NCBI RefSeq assembly: GCF_036347055.1
Contig: NZ_CP108882.1
Span: forward strand, 7,986,001-8,050,000
Origin: Streptomyces sp. NBC_00820
GTDB lineage: Bacteria > Actinomycetota > Actinomycetes > Streptomycetales > Streptomycetaceae
DNA: 64,000 nucleotides
Direction: 5' to 3'
Made by a program: the position numbers and the translations under genes. Under the pieces are notes generated by a model. The model did not search any database, was not told the origin of the DNA, and was given only the letters and a program-made list of their open reading frames with translations. Of this stretch, positions 15,671 through 24,382 are shown in pieces (within the stretch, counting starts at the first letter, position 1; every line of letters begins with the position of its first letter).

Positions 15671-17791
15671 CTACGTCGGCTTGGACTGGCTGCGTGTGCG
15701 ACTCCACCAGCGCCTCTTGTGCTGCTCTCGCCAGTGGGACAGCCGGTTGTCGACCGAGACGGTGTACGGATGGTCGGCGCCGAACGTTGTCCGGCAGCCG
15801 GTGAGGGATCGCTTCAGCAGGGCGGTGGCCGCCGACCTGTCGCCCCGGGACCAGTACAGGACGGCGAGTTTGACTTGGCATTCCAGGGTCGCGGGGTCTC
15901 CAGGCCCCAACAGCCGTGCGCGAACAGCAACGGTGTCCTCCAGCAGTGCAGAGGCATGGACGCGCCCACGGCCAACCGTAGAGGGCTCCTGTCGTTCACG
16001 GGCCAGACGCTCGTCCTGGTGGGCAAAGTCCTCCTGCAGGAGCGTGAAGGCATCCTTGTGACGGTGCGCGAGGAGGCAGGCCCATGCGAGATCGCGTCGA
16101 GCGACGAGGGTCATGGGGTGAGCGCGGCCCAACAGTTGCTCGCTGATGCCGATCAGCTGCTGCCCGTAGGGAACTGCAGTGGCAAGGCCGACACTGATCA
16201 GACTGCGCAAAGTCCAGCGCAGGAGGTAATGGCCTTCGACATTCCACAGCAGGTCCCCGGCGCAGGCATCGACGCTGTCGATGTTGGTGCGCAGCACGGC
16301 TGTCGTCTCACGGTCGAACCACGGGACCTCGTCGCACAGTTCCCTCAACGAGTCGACGGCGGTTTTCACCACCGCCTGCACCGTGGCGTCGGGAGTGCAC
16401 TCGCGTACGGCTCGTGCGGTCAGGGCGTGCAGCCGCACCGCGCGGGAACCAGCCTGAGCGTGATCGGAGAGCAGGCCGTAGCGGTGCAGAAGTCGCAGGG
16501 CTGCCCGCACCTGGTCAGGATCAACGGCGGCGGTAACTCCGTTGGGAGGTGCGGTGCGTTGGGTATCGAGGTAGTGGGTGACGGCGTCGCTGGCCCACAG
16601 GGAACGGGGGTGTCCGGCCGGGTCCAGAACGGCGGCCAGACGCATGACCGGAACAGCCAGGCCGACGGGCTCGCTCGCTTGAGCGACATCCAATGAGAGC
16701 AGAAGAGCCGCGGCGACCTGCCGCCCGTAGCCCTCGGTGTCTGCCGTGCGTGGCAGTAGGTCGTCCAGGCGTGCTGTGCTGCCGTTGAAGCGGTGCAGAT
16801 ACTCCGTACAAGGGACGTCTTCGTTGACCATGTAGGCGGCCGCGTGTGACAGAGCCAGCGGCAGGTAGCCCAGTGCTGCGGCCAGTTCACCGGCCTGAGA
16901 GTCCATGAGATGGGCAGCGTGCGCCGAGTCGAGCCGCTCGTGCAGATAGGCCTCGGCCTCTTCCGCGCTGTAGGTGTCGATGTCCACCACGGCTCGGCCG
17001 CCGCCGGACAGCACCGCGTCGTGGCGGCGGGTCGTCGCCACGACGCGGCCGCAACCGAAAGCGGAGGACGGCGGCCACCACTTCTGCATGGCCTCTGGAT
17101 CGGTGAGGTCGTCAAGGACGAGCAGCCACGGGCGTCGGGTGGTCGCCAGCCACTGAAGGAACACTCCGGCGTCGGACTCAGCACTCTTGCCCAGAAGGTG
17201 TTCCGCCGCCGCTTCCACGACGTGTGCGGCGTGCGCGTAACGTGCGATGACCTGCTCGATGTCACTGGCGTCGACCCACACCACCAGGTCGATGCCGTCT
17301 TCCAGGGCCTGGTGGGCGTAGGCGGCAGCGAGTTGGGTCTTGCCCACGCCCCCGCCGCCGGACAGGACCTGGGCCAGCACCACCGTGGTATGGCCTGCCC
17401 TGGCCTGATCGATCCGATCGCGCACCAAAGACCGGTCCTGGAACGCAGATGCAAGCACGGGTACCGAGCCCAACCGGACGGGCCAATGCAACGGCTGGCG
17501 CGGCGGGGGAGCGGAGACCAGCACTTGGCTGACATTGCCACTGATGGCCACCGCATGGGCGGCCGCGGCGATCGCATCGCCTGACCGTTCCACCCGCACG
17601 GCCCGGCCATCCGCCTGGGGGCCCGGGCCGCGGTAGCCGCTCAGCGCATCGCCGCCACCCGTGGCGACGGCATCACCGCTCTCGCTGACGCTGACGGGCG
17701 GCGCCGTTTGCTCGGTGCCGTCCTGGCCACGGGTCGGGCGCCTCACCCGGAACCGTTTCATCGGCCCTCTCACCATCCACCCCGCCGCCAT
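15671..17791 (-). CDS. NB-ARC/TPR STAND ATPase
   Basis: 706 residues from ATG 17791 (AAGG five bases before). Residues 36-90 hold two copies of a 'SGDAVATGGG...SGYRGP' type element common at the N terminus of Streptomyces STAND proteins. Walker A GGGGVGKT at 145-152 and Walker B LLVLDDL at 223-229 define the NB-ARC ATPase, followed by a winged-helix region. The last ~180 residues are kinesin-light-chain-like TPRs (HPMTLVARRDLAWACLLAHR; GPGDPATLECQVKLAVLYWS). Such proteins act as signal-responsive switches, some in phage defence. The start lies 8 bases after the stop of the two-TM gene, so they are co-transcribed. No catalytic effector domain is visible in this chain. Confidence 0.75.
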   Translation of the reverse strand: MAAGWMVRGPMKRFRVRRPTRGQDGTEQTAPPVSVSESGDAVATGGGDALSGYRGPGPQADGRAVRVERSGDAIAAAAHAVAISGNVSQVLVSAPPPRQPLHWPVRLGSVPVLASAFQDRSLVRDRIDQARAGHTTVVLAQVLSGGGGVGKTQLAAAYAHQALEDGIDLVVWVDASDIEQVIARYAHAAHVVEAAAEHLLGKSAESDAGVFLQWLATTRRPWLLVLDDLTDPEAMQKWWPPSSAFGCGRVVATTRRHDAVLSGGGRAVVDIDTYSAEEAEAYLHERLDSAHAAHLMDSQAGELAAALGYLPLALSHAAAYMVNEDVPCTEYLHRFNGSTARLDDLLPRTADTEGYGRQVAAALLLSLDVAQASEPVGLAVPVMRLAAVLDPAGHPRSLWASDAVTHYLDTQRTAPPNGVTAAVDPDQVRAALRLLHRYGLLSDHAQAGSRAVRLHALTARAVRECTPDATVQAVVKTAVDSLRELCDEVPWFDRETTAVLRTNIDSVDACAGDLLWNVEGHYLLRWTLRSLISVGLATAVPYGQQLIGISEQLLGRAHPMTLVARRDLAWACLLAHRHKDAFTLLQEDFAHQDERLARERQEPSTVGRGRVHASALLEDTVAVRARLLGPGDPATLECQVKLAVLYWSRGDRSAATALLKRSLTGCRTTFGADHPYTVSVDNRLSHWREQHKRRWWSRTRSQSKPT

Positions 17792-17798
17792 GGCAGCC

Positions 17799-18149
17799 TT
17801 AGCCGGTGTAGTCGATGCCGGTGCCGGCCCTGCTTCCCTGCCCGCGGGCGCTCGCATCCCCGCTCTGCTCCACACTCCCCTCTCCGCTGCCTCCATGACG
17901 ACGGCGAATGCCGGTGTGGGCCTCTCCGCCGCCGTACGCTTCAGCCCGCCCCGTCCGTGTGACGGTGTCCCGTGCCCGTGCGGCTGGCTGGATCCAGGCC
18001 CACAACAAGGCGCACACCCCTGTGGCGCCCTGCACCGAAGCCCCCACCATCTGCCCGGCATTCGGCCCATCGAGCAGCCAGAAAGCGGGAGTTGAGGCGA
18101 TAACGGCCACAGCGGCAACCGTCACCGTGACTCTGCGCCCACGCGACAT
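17799..18149 (-). CDS. Two-TM partner of the NB-ARC protein
   Basis: 116 residues starting at the second ATG of an ATGGACATG pair (18149) because GAGAGGG is well spaced from it. Two membrane segments: about 7-27 (VTVTVAAVAVIASTPAFWLL) and 33-55 (VGASVQGATGVCALLWAWI). The C-terminal half is polar with the same 'SGDASA' style as the N terminus of the next gene. The gene ends 8 bases before the NB-ARC start. The pairing suggests a membrane effector or anchor controlled by the ATPase; this is inferred. Confidence 0.6.
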   Translation of the reverse strand: MSRGRRVTVTVAAVAVIASTPAFWLLDGPNAGQMVGASVQGATGVCALLWAWIQPAARARDTVTRTGRAEAYGGGEAHTGIRRRHGGSGEGSVEQSGDASARGQGSRAGTGIDYTG

Positions 18150-18410
18150 GTCCATCCCTCTCTTACCGTGCGCCACCTCTTGCAGCTCCCGAACCCCGGC
18201 AACCAGCGGTCACGGGATGAAGGACGGTTCCTGCGATCACAGCAGTTCCCGTAGTACCCGACGCATGATGTGGCTTTCGGTCACGATCGCACCCGCGTGC
18301 AGGAGACGAGCGACGGACTGCCTTCCGCCATGCCTCCTTGCCGGTCGGCGGGTTTGGCTCTTGGCCACTGATCACAGAATCGACCCTAGCGACAGGCACT
18401 GACATGGCCG

Positions 18411-21143
18411 TCAGGGCTCGACGTTGATGCCGTAGTCCGCGGCCAGGCCGGCAAGCCCGGTGTCGTAGCCCTGGCCGACAGCACGTACTTTCCAGCCCGA
18501 ACCATGCCGGTAGATCTCCATAGCGATGGTGACGGTCTCGCCCGAGACGAACGGGACAGGCGTGAAGGCGAGTCCGCCGCCAACGGGTTGGGTGACCTCG
18601 ACGTGCCACGTGGTGTTCTGGTCGAAGGAAGCGGCGGGTTGGGCTTCGAGGTCGATGCTGGTGATGACGGCCACGGTGTGGACGTCATCGGGCACGTGCG
18701 GCAGATCTGCGGTGACCGTGTCGCCGCTGGTGCGGACTCCGTCGTGGTGCGGGTGGTGGTAGAAGACCAGGTCGTGGTCGCTGCGTACTTTGCCGTGGCT
18801 GGTGAGGAGTACGGCAGAGACATCGACTGGCACGCCGGTGGTGATGAGGCGCACCGCTACCGATTCGGTTCGCAGAGGGGCGTTGGCTCCCTTGGCCAGC
18901 ACGTGCTTGGTGTTGTCCAGCAGGCGTGGGGCGGCCTCGGCCGTCCCTGCGGCAGGTTCACTTGCGGGCGGGCTGGTATTGGTCAGAGCGGCGAGGGTGT
19001 GCTGGAAGAGCGGCCAGCCCTCAGTTTCCTCTCCGGGCCATGGCCAGGCCAGGCGTGAAGAGCCGAACTGTTTGCCCGTTGGGGGCTGTCCGAGCGCTTC
19101 GTGGAGCTGCAGGTATCGCAGGCTTTCGACGGCTAGGCGGCTGAGTTGCCACTGCCGTCGGGCTTCTTCGGGCTGGTTCATGCGCAGGTCGTTGTCGACC
19201 GTGGTGCCGCCGAGCGCGGTGTAGACGCGCTGGGCGACGTCATAGCCGTCACCCGGCAGCAGACGGGCCGGGTGCAGTTGCTGGGCGGGTGCGGGTTCCC
19301 CGATCGCGGTGTAGAGAGCGCCGAGGTCGCCGCCGGTCCACTGGTTGGCTGCGGCGGTGGCGAACTGGGCGAACTGGATCAGGGTGGGCGGACGGCCCTT
19401 CGCGGCCACGAACCGGTGGTGCGCCTGGGCGACGCCTTCCAGGGAGGTGCGCCAGCGCTGCTGCAGGTAGGTGTCGAAGTACCGCTCGGCCCAGGCACGA
19501 CGATGGCGGGTGACGATGTCGCGGACCCGTTCGAAGCCTTCGCGGCGGCTGCCGCCGCTGATGGTCGACGTCATGGTGAAGGCGCCGATGGCGGTGTCCA
19601 CCGGGAGCTCTGTGCGCTCCTTGACGATCATCTCTTCGGGGCCCAGATGCTGCTCAGCGATGCGCAGTTCCTCGAACAAGTCCGGGGGGACCGGGCAGCC
19701 GGCGGCAGTCAGCGCGGTAAGGGTGCGGCTGTAGTAGTCGGCCACACCGGACAGGGGAGCGCGGGAGTAGGGGCCTTCGCACACAAACCAGGCGGTCAGC
19801 GCGACGCCGTGCCAGAACTCCAGGGCGGGGCCGAGGGCTTCGGCCATCAGCTGGTGGGGGCGGGGGTTGCTGACGAGGCTCTTGGCGTGCCGCTGCAGCG
19901 TCACCGACTGCCACAGCCGGTCCACCTGCTCGTTGACGGAAGAGGGCAGCACCTGCCGGTACAGCTGCTGGGTGAAGCCGTGTTCGTCCTGCCAGGAAAA
20001 GGCCATGATGTTGTCGTCGACGAGCCCCCACAGCGGCCGCATGCCGGGTTTCTGGGCGGCGTGCGCCTGGTCGAAGGCCGTCCACCACTCGCGCAGAGCC
20101 GCCACGCGTTCTTCGACGGGGGAGAGGGAGGTCGGGCCGCCGAGGAAGGCCGCGAGCATCGCGTGGATCTCGTCCTCTGGGATGCCTGCCTCGGCTGCCA
20201 TGTCGGCCGCCTGGGCGGACATTCCCACATACAGGCGCGGTTCGGGCAGCGCGGTGATGACCTCCTCGTCCGGGTGCGGCGGCGCCTGCAGGTAGTCCAG
20301 CGTGGCCAGCCAGTCGCCGGCGAAGTAGCCGGAGACAACCGGCTGCAGTGCGCGCGTCACAACCCGGCGCGCGAGGGCGGTGCCGGTCTTGGATTTCTTG
20401 GCGAAGCCGGCCATCAGCGCCTGCAGTTGCAGGATGCGATGGCGGGTGACGAGCTGCAGCGGATCAACGGCCGCCAAAGCGTCCAGGAGGCGCAGGCGGG
20501 CGTGCTGCTGGCCGTGCCGGTCCAGCCGGTGCCATCCGCCGCCGAAGCGGAAGGCGTCCAGAACATCGCCGGCGATGCCCAGCAGCCGGTAGCGTTCCTC
20601 GATGCCGGACCACAGTTGCCGCTGGTCGTCGGTTGTCTTCCCAGGCCCCGCTGCCCGAACCCGGATCGGTTCGATCAGTGTCTCGAACAACGGGACCAGC
20701 ACTGCCCACAGCAGCACCGCATCGGCTGCGCCGTCCACCAGGCTCACGCCGGCCGAGTCGTCAGCGGCCAGCGTCAGGGCATGGGCTGGCCGTTCACGCA
20801 CCAGCCGGGGCAGGTTCACCGCCCCGGCGTTCAGTGACAGCTTCTGCGGCAGGTACCAGGCACCGCGCCGCTGCTGCTCCGGCACCCCGAACGTTTCAGC
20901 ACACCACGCCTTCTCCTGGGAGCTGAGCCCCAGCACCTCGACGTGGTCCGCAGCCTGCGGCCCGGTGCTGCGGACCACCGAGACCGTGGGCTGGCCGTGG
21001 AGCGCTGCAGTCAGCAACCGGGTGGCGAGCGTGTCGAGCTGGACGAACCTCTGCTGCTGGCCGGCAGCTGCCTCGAGGGCAAGCGCGTCTTCGGGGCACG
21101 CATCGATAACGGGTTGCCACCAGCGCGGCTGGTCACTGGCCAC
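18411..21143 (-). CDS. Large protein with C-terminal TerD domain
   Basis: 910 residues. Residues about 763-910 form a TerD-type domain: VDVSAVLLTSHGKVRSDHDL, then an Asp-rich calcium-binding-like 'DDVHTVAVITSIDLE' and GETVTIAMEIYRHGSGWKVR. The first ~740 residues are mostly helical and not recognised. TerD domains bind calcium and occur in stress and defence-linked ter systems; here the domain is a fusion, not a tellurite-resistance operon. The start overlaps the end of the nuclease-helicase gene by 11 bases, making it the third gene of a tight operon. Confidence 0.7.
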   Translation of the reverse strand: MASDQPRWWQPVIDACPEDALALEAAAGQQQRFVQLDTLATRLLTAALHGQPTVSVVRSTGPQAADHVEVLGLSSQEKAWCAETFGVPEQQRRGAWYLPQKLSLNAGAVNLPRLVRERPAHALTLAADDSAGVSLVDGAADAVLLWAVLVPLFETLIEPIRVRAAGPGKTTDDQRQLWSGIEERYRLLGIAGDVLDAFRFGGGWHRLDRHGQQHARLRLLDALAAVDPLQLVTRHRILQLQALMAGFAKKSKTGTALARRVVTRALQPVVSGYFAGDWLATLDYLQAPPHPDEEVITALPEPRLYVGMSAQAADMAAEAGIPEDEIHAMLAAFLGGPTSLSPVEERVAALREWWTAFDQAHAAQKPGMRPLWGLVDDNIMAFSWQDEHGFTQQLYRQVLPSSVNEQVDRLWQSVTLQRHAKSLVSNPRPHQLMAEALGPALEFWHGVALTAWFVCEGPYSRAPLSGVADYYSRTLTALTAAGCPVPPDLFEELRIAEQHLGPEEMIVKERTELPVDTAIGAFTMTSTISGGSRREGFERVRDIVTRHRRAWAERYFDTYLQQRWRTSLEGVAQAHHRFVAAKGRPPTLIQFAQFATAAANQWTGGDLGALYTAIGEPAPAQQLHPARLLPGDGYDVAQRVYTALGGTTVDNDLRMNQPEEARRQWQLSRLAVESLRYLQLHEALGQPPTGKQFGSSRLAWPWPGEETEGWPLFQHTLAALTNTSPPASEPAAGTAEAAPRLLDNTKHVLAKGANAPLRTESVAVRLITTGVPVDVSAVLLTSHGKVRSDHDLVFYHHPHHDGVRTSGDTVTADLPHVPDDVHTVAVITSIDLEAQPAASFDQNTTWHVEVTQPVGGGLAFTPVPFVSGETVTIAMEIYRHGSGWKVRAVGQGYDTGLAGLAADYGINVEP

Positions 21144-23205
21144 CGGTCAGCCTCCGCATGTAGTCGACGAACTTCTCAAACGGCATCGGAGCCGCGGTGT
21201 TTTGCGCGTAGACGGCGTAGCGCTGGGCCATCAGCTGCATTTCCCGCTCCGCCCGCCGGGCCTCCACCCGGTCAAGGTCATGCACGACCCGCTGCTCGAC
21301 ACGCCCCTGCTCGTACAGCACGAACGCGTCGACTCCGCCCGGGAGCGCACTGTCAGAGTCGCCTTCCCCGAGGCCGTTACCGCCGGCGAAGTCCGCCTCC
21401 AGCGTGGAGATGTTGATCAAGGGAACGCCGAGCAGCAGCGCGGGATCCATGTCGTTGTCCGCGCACATGGCCTCCAGATGGTCCTCGAGGCCGAGTTCGG
21501 CATGGCAGACCACATCCAGATACTGCTGATCGGCTGCCAGACCCGGCTGGCGCAGCACCCGCACGCCACGTCCGATGAATTGGTAGAACTCGCCGAAACT
21601 GCCATAGGGACGCACGGGCACGACGACGGTGATGGGCGGGAAGTCGTAGCCCTGGCCAAGCATCCGCAGCTGCACGATGCCCTGCAGATCACCCGCGTCC
21701 GACTCGAAGCGCCGCCGGGTGGCTTTGATCGACGACGGCGACATGCTGTGGTGCAGCGTGGCGCAGGGAATGCCGTGCTCTTCGGCGATCCGGGCGATCT
21801 GCCGGGCATGGGCCTCACCCATCGCCGCAAACAGCGCCCGGGGTTTGACCGGAGCCAGCAGCTTGGCCTGCGCATCCAGACAGGCCCGCGTCACCATCAT
21901 CACCTGCCGGATCGAGGCATCGGACTGCGCGGTGATGCGGGCCATCCTCCGCTCGTTACCCAACGCGGCCAACAGCGCATCGCGGCCGGTGATCTGCTCG
22001 CGTCGCCCGTCGGGCCACACCGCCTCGTACACCGTCGTCGCCGCGTCCGGGGCGAACCGGTGCACGCGCAGGTTCTTCGCCGAGCCGTCCGCGACGGAGT
22101 CCACCAGCCGGTAGCGGTAGACGACATCGGCGTCGATCGGCTTGCCGTCCAGACGCTGGAAGCACGCCGACATCAACAGCGTGCGCGCATCCCGGAAGTG
22201 GGCGAACAGCCGCTGGTAGGAGGCGCTGGCCGCGATATGGGCCTCGTCGACAACGATGAAGTCGACATCGCCCGGCTCCAGCTTTGCCAGCAGGTCCCCG
22301 CCCTTGTCGCCAGTACCCAGCGCATGGAAGTTGGTGACCAGCACGTCCGCAGCCAGCAACCGCTGCCGACTCACCTGGCTGATCTGCTCGTCATCCGCGT
22401 CCAGCACCAGTGTGGCCGGCGGCTGGGCACCCGGCAGCAGGGGCCCGCCCGCCAGTCCGTACAGGACATTGCCCGGCACACCGGGGTCGAGTGCCTTGGC
22501 GAAGGTGCCGCGGATGACCGAGCCCGGCGTCACCACCAGCGCTCGCCGCCTGGTGAAGGACAATGCGGCCGCCACCCCCAGCGCGGTCTTGCCGGCCCCG
22601 ACCGCCATCACCGTGGCCGCATGCCGACCGCCGGAAGCGTAGTAGTTGGCCAGCGCGGCCAGGGCCTCGTCCTGGCAGGTACGCAACGGCTCTCGGGTCA
22701 CCTGAGCGCGCACACCGGCGAAGTAGGCCTCATCTGCAGATGACCGGGTACCCCGAGGCGGATCGGCCGCCCGCAGGGGATCGCCCACCATCTCCGGGAC
22801 CTCGACGCGCGGCGCGGCGATGACCAGTGGCGAGAGCACGGCATCCTGGCGCAGCATCGCCTGCAACTGCGCGACGCAGCGGGCGGTGTCCAGGCGCACC
22901 GCGTCGTAGGAAAACCGCAGCACCGTCAGCCCCGTGGCCGCCAGGTCGTTCTGCCGCAACCGGTCGTAGGTGAAGGCGGCCCGGTCACTGTGGAAGGTGA
23001 ACCCGTCCAACTCCACGGCCAGATGCAGCGACTCGCCAGCGATCAGATAGTCCAGCCGGTAGGTCCGCTCGTTGACCGTCACCGGATGCTGACTGTGTAC
23101 ATGCGCCACGATGCCCCGCTGCGCGGCTGGAGTGAGCACCCAGCGCAGGAAGGCCTCTTCCAGGTAGGACGCCGAGGGGATCAGCAGCTCCAGCCCGGCA
23201 CTCAT
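21133..23205 (-). CDS. DUF559/Vsr-like nuclease fused to SF2 helicase
   Basis: 690 residues. The N terminus has an endonuclease-like core with Asp52 (YRLDYLI) and Glu65 (AVELDG) followed by RLRQNDLAATGLTVLRFSYD, the DUF559/Vsr pattern. A superfamily 2 helicase follows: Walker A GAGKT at 203-207, DEAH at 320-323, 'LMSACFQR' near 345 as motif III, and QFIGRGVRVLR near 545 as motif VI. The likely activity is ATP-driven DNA translocation coupled to DNA cleavage. The ATG overlaps the upstream stop (ATGA) and its end overlaps the TerD-tailed gene, so the three genes are translationally coupled. Confidence 0.75.
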   Translation of the reverse strand: MSAGLELLIPSASYLEEAFLRWVLTPAAQRGIVAHVHSQHPVTVNERTYRLDYLIAGESLHLAVELDGFTFHSDRAAFTYDRLRQNDLAATGLTVLRFSYDAVRLDTARCVAQLQAMLRQDAVLSPLVIAAPRVEVPEMVGDPLRAADPPRGTRSSADEAYFAGVRAQVTREPLRTCQDEALAALANYYASGGRHAATVMAVGAGKTALGVAAALSFTRRRALVVTPGSVIRGTFAKALDPGVPGNVLYGLAGGPLLPGAQPPATLVLDADDEQISQVSRQRLLAADVLVTNFHALGTGDKGGDLLAKLEPGDVDFIVVDEAHIAASASYQRLFAHFRDARTLLMSACFQRLDGKPIDADVVYRYRLVDSVADGSAKNLRVHRFAPDAATTVYEAVWPDGRREQITGRDALLAALGNERRMARITAQSDASIRQVMMVTRACLDAQAKLLAPVKPRALFAAMGEAHARQIARIAEEHGIPCATLHHSMSPSSIKATRRRFESDAGDLQGIVQLRMLGQGYDFPPITVVVPVRPYGSFGEFYQFIGRGVRVLRQPGLAADQQYLDVVCHAELGLEDHLEAMCADNDMDPALLLGVPLINISTLEADFAGGNGLGEGDSDSALPGGVDAFVLYEQGRVEQRVVHDLDRVEARRAEREMQLMAQRYAVYAQNTAAPMPFEKFVDYMRRLTGGQ

Positions 23206-23813
23206 GCGGCCCCGCCAGCCGTCGCCTCGGCCGCCAGTGCGCCGATCTTCTCTGAGAGACGGTCCACCGCATCCTCACCCTGCTCGAAACGGGCCAGCCG
23301 CCGCGCCACTTCGAGGGCGTCGGTGAAGGCGCCTTCGCGTTCCAGCAGCATCACCAGCCGGGGAACGGACGTCACGTGAACGAACGAGGTCGGGACGGAG
23401 CCGGTGTCAAAGGAGACGGCTTGCGGGGCAGCCTCCATCAACTCCAAGTCCAGCAGCGCGAACACCTCAAGCAGCTCAAGCCCGTCAGGGTAGGAGCGTC
23501 GGCCGCTCCACAAGCGGTCCACCGCGCCTTGGAGGACGAAGTGGTAGTCCATCGCCCCACCGGGAAGCTCCAGCGCCTCCCAGACCCGGGTGACCAGGTC
23601 CGTTCCGCTCGCCTCCACCGGCACATGCCGGCTGGCCGGCGTTGCCGACGTACGGCCCTCAGCAGACGGCCACGTCAGCGAGCCGTACGACACCTTCGGA
23701 CGGACGCGGGCCTCTGTGAGCGCTTCGCGGACGACACCAGGGCTTCCGGTGAACCGCACACCAGGAATCGCTGCCATACGTTCGAACCACGTCGCCATGT
23801 CCCCCCCGCTCAT
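23202..23813 (-). CDS. First gene of the helicase/TerD operon, unknown
   Basis: 203 residues from ATG 23813 with GGGAG upstream; a second ATG at 23798 is possible. The sequence is soluble, with 'MDYHFVLQGAVDRLWSGRR', an acidic Leu-rich helix (LELLEVFALLDLELMEA) and a C-terminal helix that could be a short coiled coil. No known domain is recognised. The stop codon overlaps the next start by one base in ATGA, so it is almost certainly part of the same functional unit. Confidence 0.65.
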   Translation of the reverse strand: MSGGDMATWFERMAAIPGVRFTGSPGVVREALTEARVRPKVSYGSLTWPSAEGRTSATPASRHVPVEASGTDLVTRVWEALELPGGAMDYHFVLQGAVDRLWSGRRSYPDGLELLEVFALLDLELMEAAPQAVSFDTGSVPTSFVHVTSVPRLVMLLEREGAFTDALEVARRLARFEQGEDAVDRLSEKIGALAAEATAGGAA

Positions 23814-24382
23814 CCCACTCCCGCAGCGTCCACCGCCATCCAACCCCCACAGACATGCTGGGGTTCGGCCGGTCCGGGAACCATGCGTCTTCGGTGACCT
23901 ACTGCGTACTGCCCACCGATCCAGTGCATCCTCTCGCGGAGCCCCCGGTCGGGCGCAGGATTCTCCAGAACAGCACACCGATTGAGCGACGGCCGCTCCG
24001 TACAGCGCGAGCTGCCGCATCTCTAACCGGGGGCGGAGGAGTTGGTCCGACGGGCCATCCGGTCGAGGCCGTGCGGATGCGGCGAGTTCTGGATCGGCCA
24101 GTCCAAGCCCCCTCCGCGGGGACGGAGTTCATGCATACGGGTAACGGCAGCAGCGATCCGCCTTTGACGGCCGGTGTCTGTTCCTACGCTGGCATAGTGA
24201 AGATCGCTCAGCGGCGTCTGGCCGCTGACGGTGCTCGCAGTGCGGGACGCACTGGCCCTGCCAGACGGCATGGGGCGCCGTGACGGATGGCAGATCCCCC
24301 TTCATCTGACGCTCTGCTCCAGCTGCTTGCCGCCAGCCGGCGCCGTAGCAGGCAACTTGCCGCTGTCCGTCTTGCCGCCTTG
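23814..24382. other. Gene-free spacer between two defence units
   Basis: About 570 bases. It must contain the promoter of the three-gene operon reading leftward and the end of the 747-residue gene. Frames seen here have no ribosome-binding sites or motifs. No strong hairpin was noted. Confidence 0.4.

Noticed and set aside
18411..18860. Tellurite resistance operon
   Set aside because: Only a TerD domain as a fusion tail is present; no TerB, TerC, TerA or TerZ genes are nearby.
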